Source of the DNA: Chryseobacterium herbae
Lineage (GTDB): Bacteria > Bacteroidota > Bacteroidia > Flavobacteriales > Weeksellaceae
Reading direction: 5' to 3'
DNA length: 64,000 nt
Assembly: GCF_025154075.1 (NCBI RefSeq)
Contig: NZ_JAOAMU010000008.1
Location: 62,001-126,000, forward strand
This document shows positions 17,907 to 26,100 of the stretch, one piece after another. Each line of letters starts with the position of its first letter. Position 1 is the first letter of the stretch. The notes beneath the pieces were generated by a model. It was not told the DNA's origin. It searched no databases and saw only the letters and a program-made list of their open reading frames with translations. Position numbers and translations under genes: made by a program.

Positions 17907-18577
17907 CAGACAAATTTATAACCTATTCCGTAAACAGCCTGGAAATCGGCTTCTGCATTAAGGGTTTTCAGTTTTTTTCGGAGATTTTTGATTTGTGAAT
18001 AGATAAAATCCAGACTGTCTGCCTGATCTATATAATCTCCCCAAATGGCTTCAGCAAGAGTAGTTTTCTGCAGCGTTTTTTCAGGATGAATCACAAAATA
18101 ATACAGCAGATCATATTCCTTACGGTTAAGAATCAGATCTTCATTACCTACTTTTACCGTTCTGTTTTCCGGGTCAATGCTGATATTTTTATACGTGATG
18201 GTATTTTCTCCATCCTGATTCTTTCTTCTGATCACTGAACGGATTCTCGCCATCAATTCGGCAAGATGAAAAGGTTTTGCCAGATAATCATCAGCGCCGA
18301 TCTCCAGTCCTGCGACTTTATCATCTACGGAATCCTTCGCCGATAGAATGATCACAGGATCTTTTTTATGCAGATTCTTGATTTCTCTCAGCAGATCCAT
18401 TCCATTTCCGTCAGGCAGCATGATATCCAGAAGAATACAGTCATATTCATAGGAAATGATCTTTTGCAGCCCGGCACTGTAGGTCAAGGCAAATTCCACA
18501 ATAAAATGCTCTGCTTCCAGAAAAGTCTGTACAGTGTCTTTCAGTTCCGGCTCATCTTCTACGATTAATATCTTCAT
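17906..18577 (-). CDS. OmpR/PhoB-type response regulator
   Basis: 223 aa. The receiver domain has the acidic pair at Glu7/Asp8/Glu9, phosphoacceptor Asp51 (LLDIMLPDG) and the conserved Lys in LAKPFH. The C-terminal half is a winged-helix DNA-binding domain (LTLNRKEYDLLYYF type, seen as LILNRKEYDLLYYF). It is transcribed ahead of and coupled to the kinase gene. Regulon unknown. Confidence 0.94.
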   Translation of the reverse strand: MKILIVEDEPELKDTVQTFLEAEHFIVEFALTYSAGLQKIISYEYDCILLDIMLPDGNGMDLLREIKNLHKKDPVIILSAKDSVDDKVAGLEIGADDYLAKPFHLAELMARIRSVIRRKNQDGENTITYKNISIDPENRTVKVGNEDLILNRKEYDLLYYFVIHPEKTLQKTTLAEAIWGDYIDQADSLDFIYSQIKNLRKKLKTLNAEADFQAVYGIGYKFV

Positions 18578-18608
18578 TCTGCTATTGGCTTATCAAATAT
18601 ATGAAAAT

Positions 18609-18692
18609 GGGAAGGAAGACGGAGGATAGATGCCTGAACTTATTCCCGGACAATCAATATCCTGTTTCCAAACTTCCATCCTCCGGCTTCCC
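18609..18692. repeat. Imperfect inverted repeat (GGGAAGxxGGAGGAT family)
   Basis: GGGAAGGAAGACGGAGGAT (18609-18627) is mirrored by ATCCTCCGGCTTCCC (18678-18692). A third related copy, GGGAAGATGGAGGATGGAAG, lies at about 28921-28940. The element sits between the response regulator and a small PepSY-like gene and looks like a dispersed intergenic repeat rather than a regulatory site. Confidence 0.6.
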
Positions 18693-18701
18693 TTTTCCTA
18701 T

Positions 18702-18917
18702 TTAATTACTTCTCGTCTTCACAGCGCCTCCGTCTGCATCAAAAGTAAGGCAAAGGCCGCTCATCAGGTATACTTTATAGACATTGTATTTCTTTTCGAT
18801 AGCATCTACCACACTGCATGGATAATGCCTTGTCAGGAAAGAAACGATGCTTTTTCTTACACTTTGGGAAGACTGATTTCCTTTGCTGCTGTTTATTATG
18901 TTCCAGTTGACCATCAT
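18702..18917 (-). CDS. Small single-repeat PepSY-like protein without signal peptide
   Basis: 71 aa. Residues about 22-65 align by eye with the second repeat of the neighbouring 149-aa protein: both have S-I-x-x-(F/Y), an aromatic-Pro, V-x-x-IEK, YK-x-x-L-x-x-GL-x-L-x-FD-x-x-G. That supports a real gene although it is short. It lacks the signal peptide and the first repeat of its neighbour, so it may be a truncated duplicate. Two ATG codons (18917 and 18914) are possible starts. Function unknown. Confidence 0.6.
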   Translation of the reverse strand: MMVNWNIINSSKGNQSSQSVRKSIVSFLTRHYPCSVVDAIEKKYNVYKVYLMSGLCLTFDADGGAVKTRSN

Positions 18918-18949
18918 ATTAAGATTTTAAGGTGTTTATTTAATTTGAA

Positions 18950-19399
18950 TTAATCGTCGATTTTTTTGAAATTTCCGTTTCTGTCAAATTCAAGATCCAG
19001 TCCGTTCGAAAGCTCGGCTTTATAAGACCATCTTTCTTTTTCTATCTTAACGATATAGGTGTTCGGGAAATTTTTAGCCGCGTAATTTCTGATTGATGCC
19101 GGAATAAATCCATAAGGCAGTTTCTGATGTTTCCCATCTACTTCTTTCCAGTTTCCTTTGCTGTCGAATTCTACTTTCGTTCCGTTCGCCAGATATACCT
19201 GGTATTCATCAACGCCATAGATTTCTCTGTCTTCAATGGCAGATCCTACAGCAATCCCTTTGAAATTAGTGGCAAGAAAATTCTTAGCTGTTTTAGGGAG
19301 TTGGTTTACATTGATTGCTTTGTCCTGTGCAAAAATAAATCCGCCCGCCAATAAGAATAATATAACAAGCGCTCCTGTGATTTTTCTAAACTTTTTCAT
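18950..19399 (-). CDS. Secreted PepSY-like (BLIP-like fold) protein
   Basis: 149 aa with a signal peptide ending at FIFAQ (about residue 25). Two PepSY-like repeats follow (about 30-85 and 95-147), each with the YxVxLxxGxxxxFDxxGxW pattern (EYQVYLANGTKVEFDSKGNW, then YKAELSNGLDLEFDRNGNF). Such proteins are periplasmic or surface-exposed with unknown ligands and often sit beside two-component systems, as here. Confidence 0.8.
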   Translation of the reverse strand: MKKFRKITGALVILFLLAGGFIFAQDKAINVNQLPKTAKNFLATNFKGIAVGSAIEDREIYGVDEYQVYLANGTKVEFDSKGNWKEVDGKHQKLPYGFIPASIRNYAAKNFPNTYIVKIEKERWSYKAELSNGLDLEFDRNGNFKKIDD

Positions 19400-19499
19400 A
19401 ATGTTAAATTTTTTCTGTCTTTATGATGGAGCAAAGTTCAGAATCAATTTAGGAAAGAATTAGGAAAAACGAAAAGTGGAGAATAAATAGTAAAAAATA

Positions 19500-19615
19500 T
19501 TTGAACCATTAAGATCGGATAAGTGATTAAGAATATTAAGAAAGCTACTGCTTAAAAAAAGCATTTGATTTATCTTAATTAAACTTAAAACCGTCAATCA
19601 TCTTAATGGTTCAAA
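19500..19615. repeat. Dispersed inverted-end repeat, copy A
   Basis: About 116 bp bounded by a perfect 16-bp inverted repeat (19500-19515 TTTGAACCATTAAGAT with 19600-19615). The inside contains several TTAAG/CTTAA blocks and the shared core TTAAGTTTAATTAAGA (reverse strand). Related copies lie at 48465-48594 and 55159-55280. No coding capacity, so it is MITE-like. Confidence 0.75.
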
Positions 19616-19649
19616 AAATCAGTTTTAACAGTACTGATAACTGTATATT

Positions 19650-20345
19650 TTATAAGTATTCTTTAATCTGTAAAAGATGAGTGATAGCCTTCAATCCCTC
19701 TTCCTGCTTATTTTCATTATATACATCAAAGAAGATTACATCGAGGCCATAGTTTTGAGAACCTACCACATCTGCGATCCAGTCGTCTCCGATCAGGATG
19801 CTTTCTTCCTTAGTGGCTTCTGCCAGTCCGAGAGAATATTCGAAGATCTTCGGGTTGGGTTTTCTCACCCCTATAGAATCGGCGCTGGTAATGGTTTTAA
19901 AGTATTTATCAATTCCGGATAGAATACACTTCCTTTCCGTTACTTCCTTGAAGCCGTTGGAAATGACATGCAGCGTGTAGTGTTTGGATTTCAGGTATTC
20001 CAGAATATATTCTGCTCCTTCTACCAGCTCGTTGTGATTAAGGATTTTATCAAGAAAATGTTCCTCGAAGAATTGGGAAAGCTCTTCATCGTCCACTCCA
20101 AAATGTTTGAATGTATCATAGAAACGGTGCTTCCTCAGATATTCTTTATCGATAAGACCGTCTCTGATTTTCTCCCAAAGACTTTCATTGATGTCGTGAT
20201 AGATGGTATGGAAGCTTTCAAAGTCAATATGATAATGTAAAGTGATTTCCTGCTTTTCAAAAAGGTCTTTGATGGTAAGATAAGCGTTCTTACGGTGATC
20301 CCAGAGAGTATTGTCCAGGTCAAAAAAAATGTGCTGAATTTTCAT
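19650..20345 (-). CDS. HAD-family pyrimidine nucleotidase, YjjG type
   Basis: 231 aa from the ATG at 20345 (an upstream in-frame TTG at 20354 is less likely). HAD motif I is FFDLDNTLW with nucleophile Asp9 and acid/base Asp11. Motif II Ser is in VISNG. The conserved Lys is in SIGVRKPNPKIF and motif IV is in LIGDDWIADV. The pattern matches YjjG-type 5'-nucleotidases that clear non-canonical pyrimidine nucleotides. A small ORF ends 20 bp upstream. Confidence 0.85.
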   Translation of the reverse strand: MKIQHIFFDLDNTLWDHRKNAYLTIKDLFEKQEITLHYHIDFESFHTIYHDINESLWEKIRDGLIDKEYLRKHRFYDTFKHFGVDDEELSQFFEEHFLDKILNHNELVEGAEYILEYLKSKHYTLHVISNGFKEVTERKCILSGIDKYFKTITSADSIGVRKPNPKIFEYSLGLAEATKEESILIGDDWIADVVGSQNYGLDVIFFDVYNENKQEEGLKAITHLLQIKEYL

Positions 20346-20365
20346 ACAGCACAAAATTACTCAAT

Positions 20366-20500
20366 TTAATTTTTGGAAATCGGGAAATTCTTGTTTTTGG
20401 TTTGTACCACTTCAAGACTTTTTGAGTAATTCAGTAAAAAATCAATTGTTTGTTTCTTAGGTTTCAAAGTTTTCACTTTTAAGGAATCATTTTTTTTCAT
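20366..20500 (-). CDS. Small basic protein (44 aa)
   Basis: ATG at 20500 opens a 44-codon frame reading MKKNDSLKVKTLKPKK, then QTIDFLLNYSKSLEVVQT and a Lys/Asn-rich tail. An in-frame ATG at 20512 would add four residues. The regular amphipathic middle segment (IDFLLNYSKSLEVV) and the position in a same-strand run between the sigma factor and the HAD gene speak for a real gene. I believe similar small proteins occur in flavobacteria but cannot name a family. Confidence 0.55.
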   Translation of the reverse strand: MKKNDSLKVKTLKPKKQTIDFLLNYSKSLEVVQTKNKNFPISKN

Positions 20501-20549
20501 AGGCGAAAGCATGTTTTCCTTTAAACGTGAATTTTTTAAAAATATTATC

Positions 20550-21140
20550 CTATCGTGTCAATACAATATTATTTTCGTCCATGATTTTTCTCAGGTTGAT
20601 GAGTGCGTAGCGTACTCTGCCCAATGTGGTATTGATACTCATATTGGTGTGATCCGCAATTTCTTTGAAGCTTAGCCCGTCAAAAAACCTTAGTTTAATA
20701 ACTTCCTGCTGGTTTTGCGGCAGAAACTGAAGCATCCTCAAAAGATCTTCCTGGATCTGAAGGGTCACCAGCTGATCTTCAATGTTTTCCGATGGTTCTC
20801 TGATCAGATCAAAAATAGAATACTCGTCTGTTTCGAAAGTGGTTTCCGAAACTTTAACGTTTTTCGCTTTCAGTCTGAAATGATCGATGATAAGGTTGTG
20901 TGCGATTCTTTTTGCCCAAAGAATGAATTTGCCTTCTTCGTTATACCGTCCTTCTTTCAGCATCAGGATGATTTTCATGAATGTATCCTGAAAAACATCA
21001 TTGGCCAGGTCTTCATCATTAATTTTGTAAAAAATGAATGTAAACAGTTCTCTCTGATGACGATGAATAAGGGCTGATAGGGCTTCTTCGTCTCCTTTCT
21101 GGTAAAGGGAAATTAGTAGGCTGTCCGTTTTTGATTTCAT
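20550..21140 (-). CDS. RNA polymerase sigma factor, sigma-70/ECF-like
   Basis: 196 aa from the ATG at 21140 (an in-frame TTG at 21152 would add four residues). Region 2 includes DLANDVFQDTFMKI and EGKFILWAKRIAHNLIIDHFR. Region 4 has LPQNQQEVIKLRFFDGLSFKEIADHTNMSINTTLGRVRYALINLRK, a clear helix-turn-helix. It lacks regions 1 and 3, as in group-4 sigma factors. No anti-sigma gene is adjacent, which is common for the housekeeping-like ECF sigmas of flavobacteria. Confidence 0.9.
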   Translation of the reverse strand: MKSKTDSLLISLYQKGDEEALSALIHRHQRELFTFIFYKINDEDLANDVFQDTFMKIILMLKEGRYNEEGKFILWAKRIAHNLIIDHFRLKAKNVKVSETTFETDEYSIFDLIREPSENIEDQLVTLQIQEDLLRMLQFLPQNQQEVIKLRFFDGLSFKEIADHTNMSINTTLGRVRYALINLRKIMDENNIVLTR

Positions 21141-21338
21141 AACTCTTCTCAATAATAAAAAATTTGCAGACCAGCAATTCTCCAGATATTCTATCTGGCC
21201 CTAGCTGTAAATACAAAACAGTTTTTTGGAGTAAAGTAAAATCAATAGGCGGTACAATTATTATATGGTGTAAATATAATAATTTTTTAATAACTGTTAA
21301 GCAATTATTAAATTTTTACGATAAAAATGTAAAAAAAC

Positions 21339-21830
21339 TTATTTAAACATATCATGAATAAAGACAGTAGGGATATTTAATGTTAAATTAATATTTAAAC
21401 CTTTCATCTCTTTTCCGTTCAAACGAGCCTCTCCGATCGGAAAAGCATAGCCCCCCGCCAGATCCAAAAGCCCGAAAAGTGTAACTCCTATTTTCGGAGC
21501 GATATATTTATTGGTTCCCTCCGCACCGATCAGAAGATAGTAGGAGTGATAAAAGTCTACATTTTTCTCAAAATTCAGCATGACATCAGCCTGCAGTTTC
21601 GGCATGATCGCAAATTTGGAACCGGCTGAACCCATCAAAGCAGATCCACCCAACCTGTATATCACATCATCATTCTTCAGGAAAAGCAACTTGCCCCCAA
21701 CTTCTCCAAAGCTCTGGTTCTGGTAGGTATACCCCACAGTAACCATTTTATGCATGGTGTACTGGGCCTTTGTCATTATGCTCAGGAAAAATACAAATAG
21801 TATAGCAGCTGCAGTTCTAAAATTCATCAT
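21339..21830 (-). CDS. Secreted, probably outer-membrane beta-barrel protein
   Basis: 163 aa with a signal peptide ending MTKAQ (about residue 23). The mature part shows alternating hydrophobic and glycine-rich strands (KMVTVGYTYQNQ, GGKLLFLKND, YYLLIGAEG, LNINLTLNIP) as in small outer-membrane barrels. I recognise no family. It sits between the sigma factor gene and metK on the same strand. Confidence 0.65.
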   Translation of the reverse strand: MMNFRTAAAILFVFFLSIMTKAQYTMHKMVTVGYTYQNQSFGEVGGKLLFLKNDDVIYRLGGSALMGSAGSKFAIMPKLQADVMLNFEKNVDFYHSYYLLIGAEGTNKYIAPKIGVTLFGLLDLAGGYAFPIGEARLNGKEMKGLNINLTLNIPTVFIHDMFK

Positions 21831-21864
21831 CTCTAAATTATTTAAGGTGTAAAATTAAAAAAAA

Positions 21865-21888
21865 CTGCCTTACCCAAAGATAAAGCAG
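21865..21888 (-). terminator. metK terminator
   Basis: CTGCCTTA (21865-21872) pairs with TAAAGCAG (21881-21888) with one mismatch. On the minus strand the hairpin is followed by a run of eight T, as expected for a factor-independent terminator 27 bp after the metK stop. Confidence 0.7.
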
Positions 21889-21914
21889 CCTTATTTATTA
21901 TTTCTGAAGAAAAA

Positions 21915-23195
21915 TTAAATACCGAAAGCGGCTTTAATTTCTTCTACTTTGTCAAGTTTTTCCCAGGTAAAGAACTCAAGTCCTGTAAGGGTAATTTCAT
22001 TCTTCTGACCTTTATTGAATGTTTTGTCAGCTGTATAATGCTCTTTCCCCATGTGTCCGTAAGAAGCCGTTTCCAGATAGATAGGGTTTCTTAATTTTAA
22101 GTTCTGCTCGATAGCATAAGGTCTTAAATCGAAGATGGTAGACACTTTCTTAGCAATGTCACCGTCGTTAAGATCTACTTTCGCCGTTCCGTAGGTATTG
22201 ATGTATAGTCCACAAGGTTCAGCAACACCGATCGCGTACGAAACCTGTACCAAAACTTCGTCAGCTACTCCTGCAGCCACTAGGTTTTTAGCAATGTGTC
22301 TTGTAGCATAAGCAGCACTTCTGTCTACTTTTGAAGGATCTTTTCCGGAGAAAGCACCACCACCGTGAGCTCCTTTTCCTCCGTATGTATCTACGATGAT
22401 TTTTCTTCCTGTAAGACCTGTATCTCCGTGAGGACCACCGATCACAAATTTCCCTGTAGGGTTGATGTGATATTTGATCTGATCATTGAATAATGCTTTG
22501 ATCTCTTCAGTCTGCTGAGCTATTACTCTTGGAACCAGGATACTTTTGATATCTTCACGGATCTTGTTCAGCATTGCTTCTTCAGTTCCGAAATCGTCGT
22601 GCTGTGTAGACACTACGATAGAATCAATTCTTACCGGTTTGTGGTCATCAGAATATTCAATAGTCACCTGGCTTTTTGCATCAGGACGCAGGTAAGCGAT
22701 TTCGCTTCCGTCTCTTCTCAATACAGAAAGTTCTTTAAGGATGGTGTGGGCAAGGTCTAAAGCAAGAGGCATATAATTAGCCGTCTCGTTGGTTGCATAA
22801 CCGAACATCATCCCCTGATCACCAGCTCCCTGTGCGTTTGCCTTAGCTTCGAAAGATTCGTCGTTTACTGCTCTGTCTACCCCCTGGTTGATATCCGGAG
22901 ACTGCTCATGGATCGCGGAGATTACTCCACAAGAATCACCATTAAACATATATTCTCCTTTAGTATAGCCTATTCCGTTGATAACGTCTCTTGCAATAGT
23001 CTGAACATCAAGATAGGCGTCAGATTTCACTTCACCCGCAAGTACTACCTGTCCTGTAGTTACAAGGGTTTCACAAGCTACCTTAGAGTTTTTATCGTAT
23101 GCTAAAAAATGATCGATTAATGCATCGGAAATTTGGTCGGCAATTTTATCCGGATGTCCTTCTGAAACGGATTCAGATGTAAATAGATAAGACAT
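21915..23195 (-). CDS. metK: S-adenosylmethionine synthetase
   Basis: 426 aa. The enzyme makes SAM from ATP and methionine. Visible signatures are EGHPDKIADQ (12-21), GAGDQGMMFGYA (123-134, the methionine/ATP loop) and the GGGAFSGKDPSKVDRSAAY phosphate/metal block. Length is normal for Bacteroidota. A -33/-7 promoter and a SAM-II-like aptamer lie in the 230-bp region upstream, so the gene is probably repressed by its own product. Confidence 0.97.
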   Translation of the reverse strand: MSYLFTSESVSEGHPDKIADQISDALIDHFLAYDKNSKVACETLVTTGQVVLAGEVKSDAYLDVQTIARDVINGIGYTKGEYMFNGDSCGVISAIHEQSPDINQGVDRAVNDESFEAKANAQGAGDQGMMFGYATNETANYMPLALDLAHTILKELSVLRRDGSEIAYLRPDAKSQVTIEYSDDHKPVRIDSIVVSTQHDDFGTEEAMLNKIREDIKSILVPRVIAQQTEEIKALFNDQIKYHINPTGKFVIGGPHGDTGLTGRKIIVDTYGGKGAHGGGAFSGKDPSKVDRSAAYATRHIAKNLVAAGVADEVLVQVSYAIGVAEPCGLYINTYGTAKVDLNDGDIAKKVSTIFDLRPYAIEQNLKLRNPIYLETASYGHMGKEHYTADKTFNKGQKNEITLTGLEFFTWEKLDKVEEIKAAFGI

Positions 23196-23260
23196 ATTAT
23201 TCTTTGTTTTTTAGATTAAAATAAGTGAAGAAAAATAAGAATAAATTGCCCAAAAAAGAA

Positions 23261-23314
23261 TACTGTTTTAGCATATTTTTAGAGAGGTTGCAATCAGGTC
23301 AAATTTTTCCTCGT
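23261..23314 (-). promoter_or_regulatory. SAM-II-type riboswitch in the metK leader
   Basis: On the minus strand GAGG (23312-23309) pairs with CCTC (23287-23284) as P1. The P1 loop holds GACCTGATTGCAA, and the 3' part reads ATGCTAAAACAG. SAM-II has the same order: P1, ACCGU-AUUGCAA in the loop, P1 strand, A-rich spacer, then GCUAAAA. CUG in the loop can pair with CAG after GCUAAAA, and GCA with UGC, giving the H-type pseudoknot. The aptamer starts about 10 nt after the predicted transcription start and ends about 65 nt before the metK ATG. Confidence 0.72.
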
Positions 23315-23327
23315 TTATAAACGTCTG

Positions 23328-23359
23328 CAAATTTAAGTACTATTTTTTTAATACTCAAA
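23328..23359 (-). promoter_or_regulatory. metK promoter
   Basis: On the minus strand TTTG (23359-23356), 20 bp, then TAAATTTG (23335-23328). Predicted start near 23322, so the SAM-II-like aptamer is transcribed at the very 5' end. Confidence 0.65.
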
Positions 23360-23425
23360 ATTTTTGCTTATTAATTATAATTTTCTTAAAATTAATGATT
23401 TATATCACTTTGCGGACTTCTTAGT

Positions 23426-24376
23426 TCATTGCGGTTTAATGCTCACAAACTCCTTCGGGTTGATGTGATAATTAAGCTTCTTCTCTAAAGAACTCTTGAT
23501 AGAATGAGACAATTCATCAATGATCTTCTGCTTAAAAGTTGGCTTATAATAGATGATCTTGATCTCTCTGTAAGGGAAAGGTTTTTTGAATCTGAACACA
23601 TTCTCCTTCTGATCATCAGAAAGCTGACTCAATGCCAATTCCGGCAGAATACTGATTCCTCCTACCTTATCTACCATGTGCACCAACGTTTGAATATTGG
23701 AAGCCAGGAAATCAAGATTTTTAGGCTTCAAAGTATTTTCTTTTAGGTGGCAGATATTCTCGAACTGATTTCTCAGACAGTTTCCTTCCTCCAGAAGCCA
23801 TACTTTTTCAACGTTCAGCTCTTCAGGAATGATATAAGAATTCTTTTTATTAGCTTCCGTATTGGAGCTGTAGATCATCAGTTCCTCATTGAAAAGGAAA
23901 TCCTGATAGAATTCATCAGCCGTGTCGTATGGTGTAGAAATAATTCCTGCATCCAGTTCACCGGCTTTTAAGGCCTTGATAATATTATCTGTGGTCATTT
24001 CCTTCACATTCATCTGAATTTTCGGATTGTCTTCCAAAAACTTAAAGATCTCTGTTGGTAAAATGAAAGATGAAACGGTAGGAATGATTCCTAAATTGAT
24101 CGTTCCTCCTAAAATATTATTCAGAAGATTCGCTTTATTTTTCAGCTCATTGACAGATTCTATAATTACCTTTGCCTGATCAATGATCTGAAGCCCTACA
24201 TCTGTAGTACGGATCGGGTGTGTAGTTCTGTCGAACACCTTCACATCCAGTTCATCCTCAAATTTTTGTATCATCGCACTTAACGTGGGCTGCGTAATAA
24301 AGCATGCCTGAGCAGCTTTACCAAAATGTTTGTACTTATCTACAGCGATAAGATACTCCAGTTGCTGAATGTTCAT
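23426..24376 (-). CDS. oxyR: OxyR-like LysR-family peroxide sensor
   Basis: 316 aa. An N-terminal LysR helix-turn-helix (about 1-60, HFGKAAQACFITQPTLSAMI) is followed by a periplasmic-binding-protein-like sensor domain. Cys200 and Cys209 in CLRNQFENIC have the same eight-residue spacing and surrounding CLR-x-Q pattern as the redox cysteines of E. coli OxyR (199/208), which form a disulfide on peroxide. It is divergent from a catalase gene with interlocked promoters, supporting peroxide control of both. Confidence 0.9.
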   Translation of the reverse strand: MNIQQLEYLIAVDKYKHFGKAAQACFITQPTLSAMIQKFEDELDVKVFDRTTHPIRTTDVGLQIIDQAKVIIESVNELKNKANLLNNILGGTINLGIIPTVSSFILPTEIFKFLEDNPKIQMNVKEMTTDNIIKALKAGELDAGIISTPYDTADEFYQDFLFNEELMIYSSNTEANKKNSYIIPEELNVEKVWLLEEGNCLRNQFENICHLKENTLKPKNLDFLASNIQTLVHMVDKVGGISILPELALSQLSDDQKENVFRFKKPFPYREIKIIYYKPTFKQKIIDELSHSIKSSLEKKLNYHINPKEFVSIKPQ

Positions 24377-24396
24377 CTGATTAATATTATCTATTA

Positions 24397-24446
24397 CAAA
24401 GATAAAATGTTTTTGCTATTAGTAATCAAAAATTCAAGTAAATTTG
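24397..24446. promoter_or_regulatory. Divergent overlapping oxyR / catalase promoters
   Basis: Plus strand: TTTG (24412-24415), 23 bp, TAAATTTG (24439-24446) towards the catalase gene. Minus strand: TTTG (24430-24427), 22 bp, TATCTTTG (24404-24397) towards oxyR. The -33 elements lie inside each other's spacers, so one OxyR site here could control both genes. Confidence 0.65.
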
Positions 24447-24508
24447 ATATTTCATACGTCTGCATAAGACAGTTTACAAGGTAAATCAATCATACAAATC
24501 ATAACTCT

Positions 24509-25996
24509 ATGGATTCTAAAAAATTAACGCTAAGCAATGGCGCTCCTTATTTTGAACACCAGGACTCACAAACCGTAGGTCCTAGAGGGCCTGTCCTGCT
24601 ACAGGATTTTATCCTTCAGGAAAATCTCGCGCACTTTGTTAGGGAAAGAATCCCTGAAAGAATTGTACATGCCAAAGGAAGCGGCGCTTATGGAACATTT
24701 ACAGTGACTCATGACATCAGCCAGTATACCAAAGCCAAATTATTTTCAAAAGTTGGAAACTCATGCAGGATGTTTGCCCGTTTCTCTACCGTAGGCGGAG
24801 AAAAAGGAAGTGCAGACACGGCAAGAGATCCCAGAGGTTTTGCTTTAAAATTTTATACAGAAGACGGAAACTGGGATCTGGTTGGAAATAATACACCGGT
24901 ATTCTTTATTAAGGATGCTAAAAAATTCCCGGATTTTATTCACACCCAGAAAAGAGTCCCGAAAACCAATTTAAAAAGTGCCACAATGATGTGGGATTTC
25001 TGGAGCCACAATCCGGAATCTCTTCACCAGGTTCTTATTTTAATGTCAGACAGAGGAACACCTCACGGCTACAGACATATGCATGGATTCGGATCTCATA
25101 CTTTCGCGATGATCAATGATAAGAATGAAAGAGTATGGGTGAAATTCCATTTTATAACAAAACAGGGAATTAAAAACTTCACCGATGCTGAAGCGGTAAA
25201 AATGGCCGGAGAAAATCCTGACTTTGCACAGGAAGATCTTTGCAACGCCATTGAAAACGGAGACTTCCCAAAATGGACGATGTTTATCCAGGTGATGACA
25301 GAAGAGCAGGCAAAAGACTTCAGATGGAATCCTTTTGATGTAACGAAGGTTTGGTTCCATGACGATTTCCCGATGATCGAAGTAGGAGAAATGGAGCTCA
25401 ATGAAGTGCCTGTTAATTATTTCGCACACGTAGAGCAATCTACTTTTTCACCAAGCAGTCTGATTAACGGAATAAGTTTTTCTCCGGACAAAATGCTTCA
25501 GGGAAGATTATTCTCTTATCCTGATGCCCACAGATACAGAGTGGGAGTCAATGCTCACCAGTTGGAAGTGAACCGATGCCCTTTTGCCGTCAACAACTAT
25601 CAGAGAGATGGTTTCATGGCAGATTCAAGTGAATACCAGGACAAACCGAATTATTTCCCGAACAGTTTTGATGAAGTAAAGCCGGATCCTTCTTATAAGA
25701 ATTACGAATATGAGCTGGACAGTGCCCATGTTGCCAGCTACAACAGGAACGAAAACGACGACGATCATTATACCCAACCCGGGTTACTGTATACAAAATC
25801 TATGACCGCTGAAGACAGAGAACACCTAATCAGCAATATTGTTGGAAGTATGAAAGGAATCACCGGACCGAAAAAAGATGAGATCATCAACCGTCAGTTA
25901 TGTCACTTTTTCAGGACTAATATTGAACTTGGCATGAAAGTGGCATCTCAGCTTCATGTCAATATAGATGCAAATATGATGAATCATTCGAAATAG
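24509..25996 (+). CDS. katA: Monofunctional haem catalase
   Basis: 495 aa cytoplasmic catalase of the small-subunit clade. Distal His54 lies in RIVHAKGSGAYG, the catalytic Asn is in VGNNTPVFF (127-128), and the proximal haem ligand Tyr337 is in RLFSYPDAHRYRVG. It removes hydrogen peroxide. It is divergent from oxyR and has a good -33/-7 promoter with a start near 24452. A poly-T hairpin follows the stop. Gene symbol chosen by family, and paralogue naming could differ. Confidence 0.95.
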   Translation: MDSKKLTLSNGAPYFEHQDSQTVGPRGPVLLQDFILQENLAHFVRERIPERIVHAKGSGAYGTFTVTHDISQYTKAKLFSKVGNSCRMFARFSTVGGEKGSADTARDPRGFALKFYTEDGNWDLVGNNTPVFFIKDAKKFPDFIHTQKRVPKTNLKSATMMWDFWSHNPESLHQVLILMSDRGTPHGYRHMHGFGSHTFAMINDKNERVWVKFHFITKQGIKNFTDAEAVKMAGENPDFAQEDLCNAIENGDFPKWTMFIQVMTEEQAKDFRWNPFDVTKVWFHDDFPMIEVGEMELNEVPVNYFAHVEQSTFSPSSLINGISFSPDKMLQGRLFSYPDAHRYRVGVNAHQLEVNRCPFAVNNYQRDGFMADSSEYQDKPNYFPNSFDEVKPDPSYKNYEYELDSAHVASYNRNENDDDHYTQPGLLYTKSMTAEDREHLISNIVGSMKGITGPKKDEIINRQLCHFFRTNIELGMKVASQLHVNIDANMMNHSK

Positions 25997-26018
25997 TATT
26001 TTGAAAGATAAATCAATT

Positions 26019-26050
26019 AAAAGGAAAAAAAACCAATATTTTTTCCTTTT
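26019..26050 (+). terminator. Catalase gene terminator
   Basis: AAAAGGAAAAAA (26019-26030) pairs with TTTTTTCCTTTT (26039-26050), followed by more T. AT-rich but long and correctly placed, 23 bp after the catalase stop. Confidence 0.65.
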
Positions 26051-26100
26051 TTTTGTAAAAAATTTATAATTTGCAGAAAATAATATTTTAAAGTGGAAAA

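Noticed and set aside
18630..18953. 107-codon plus-strand frame opposite the 71-aa PepSY-like gene
   Set aside because: No domain pattern, and the opposite strand shows clear similarity to a neighbouring protein.
23196..23274. 25-codon frame starting at ATGCTAAAACAG in the metK leader
   Set aside because: Its start lies in the conserved GCTAAAA part of the SAM-II-like aptamer. Phe/Leu-rich content is expected from T-rich DNA.
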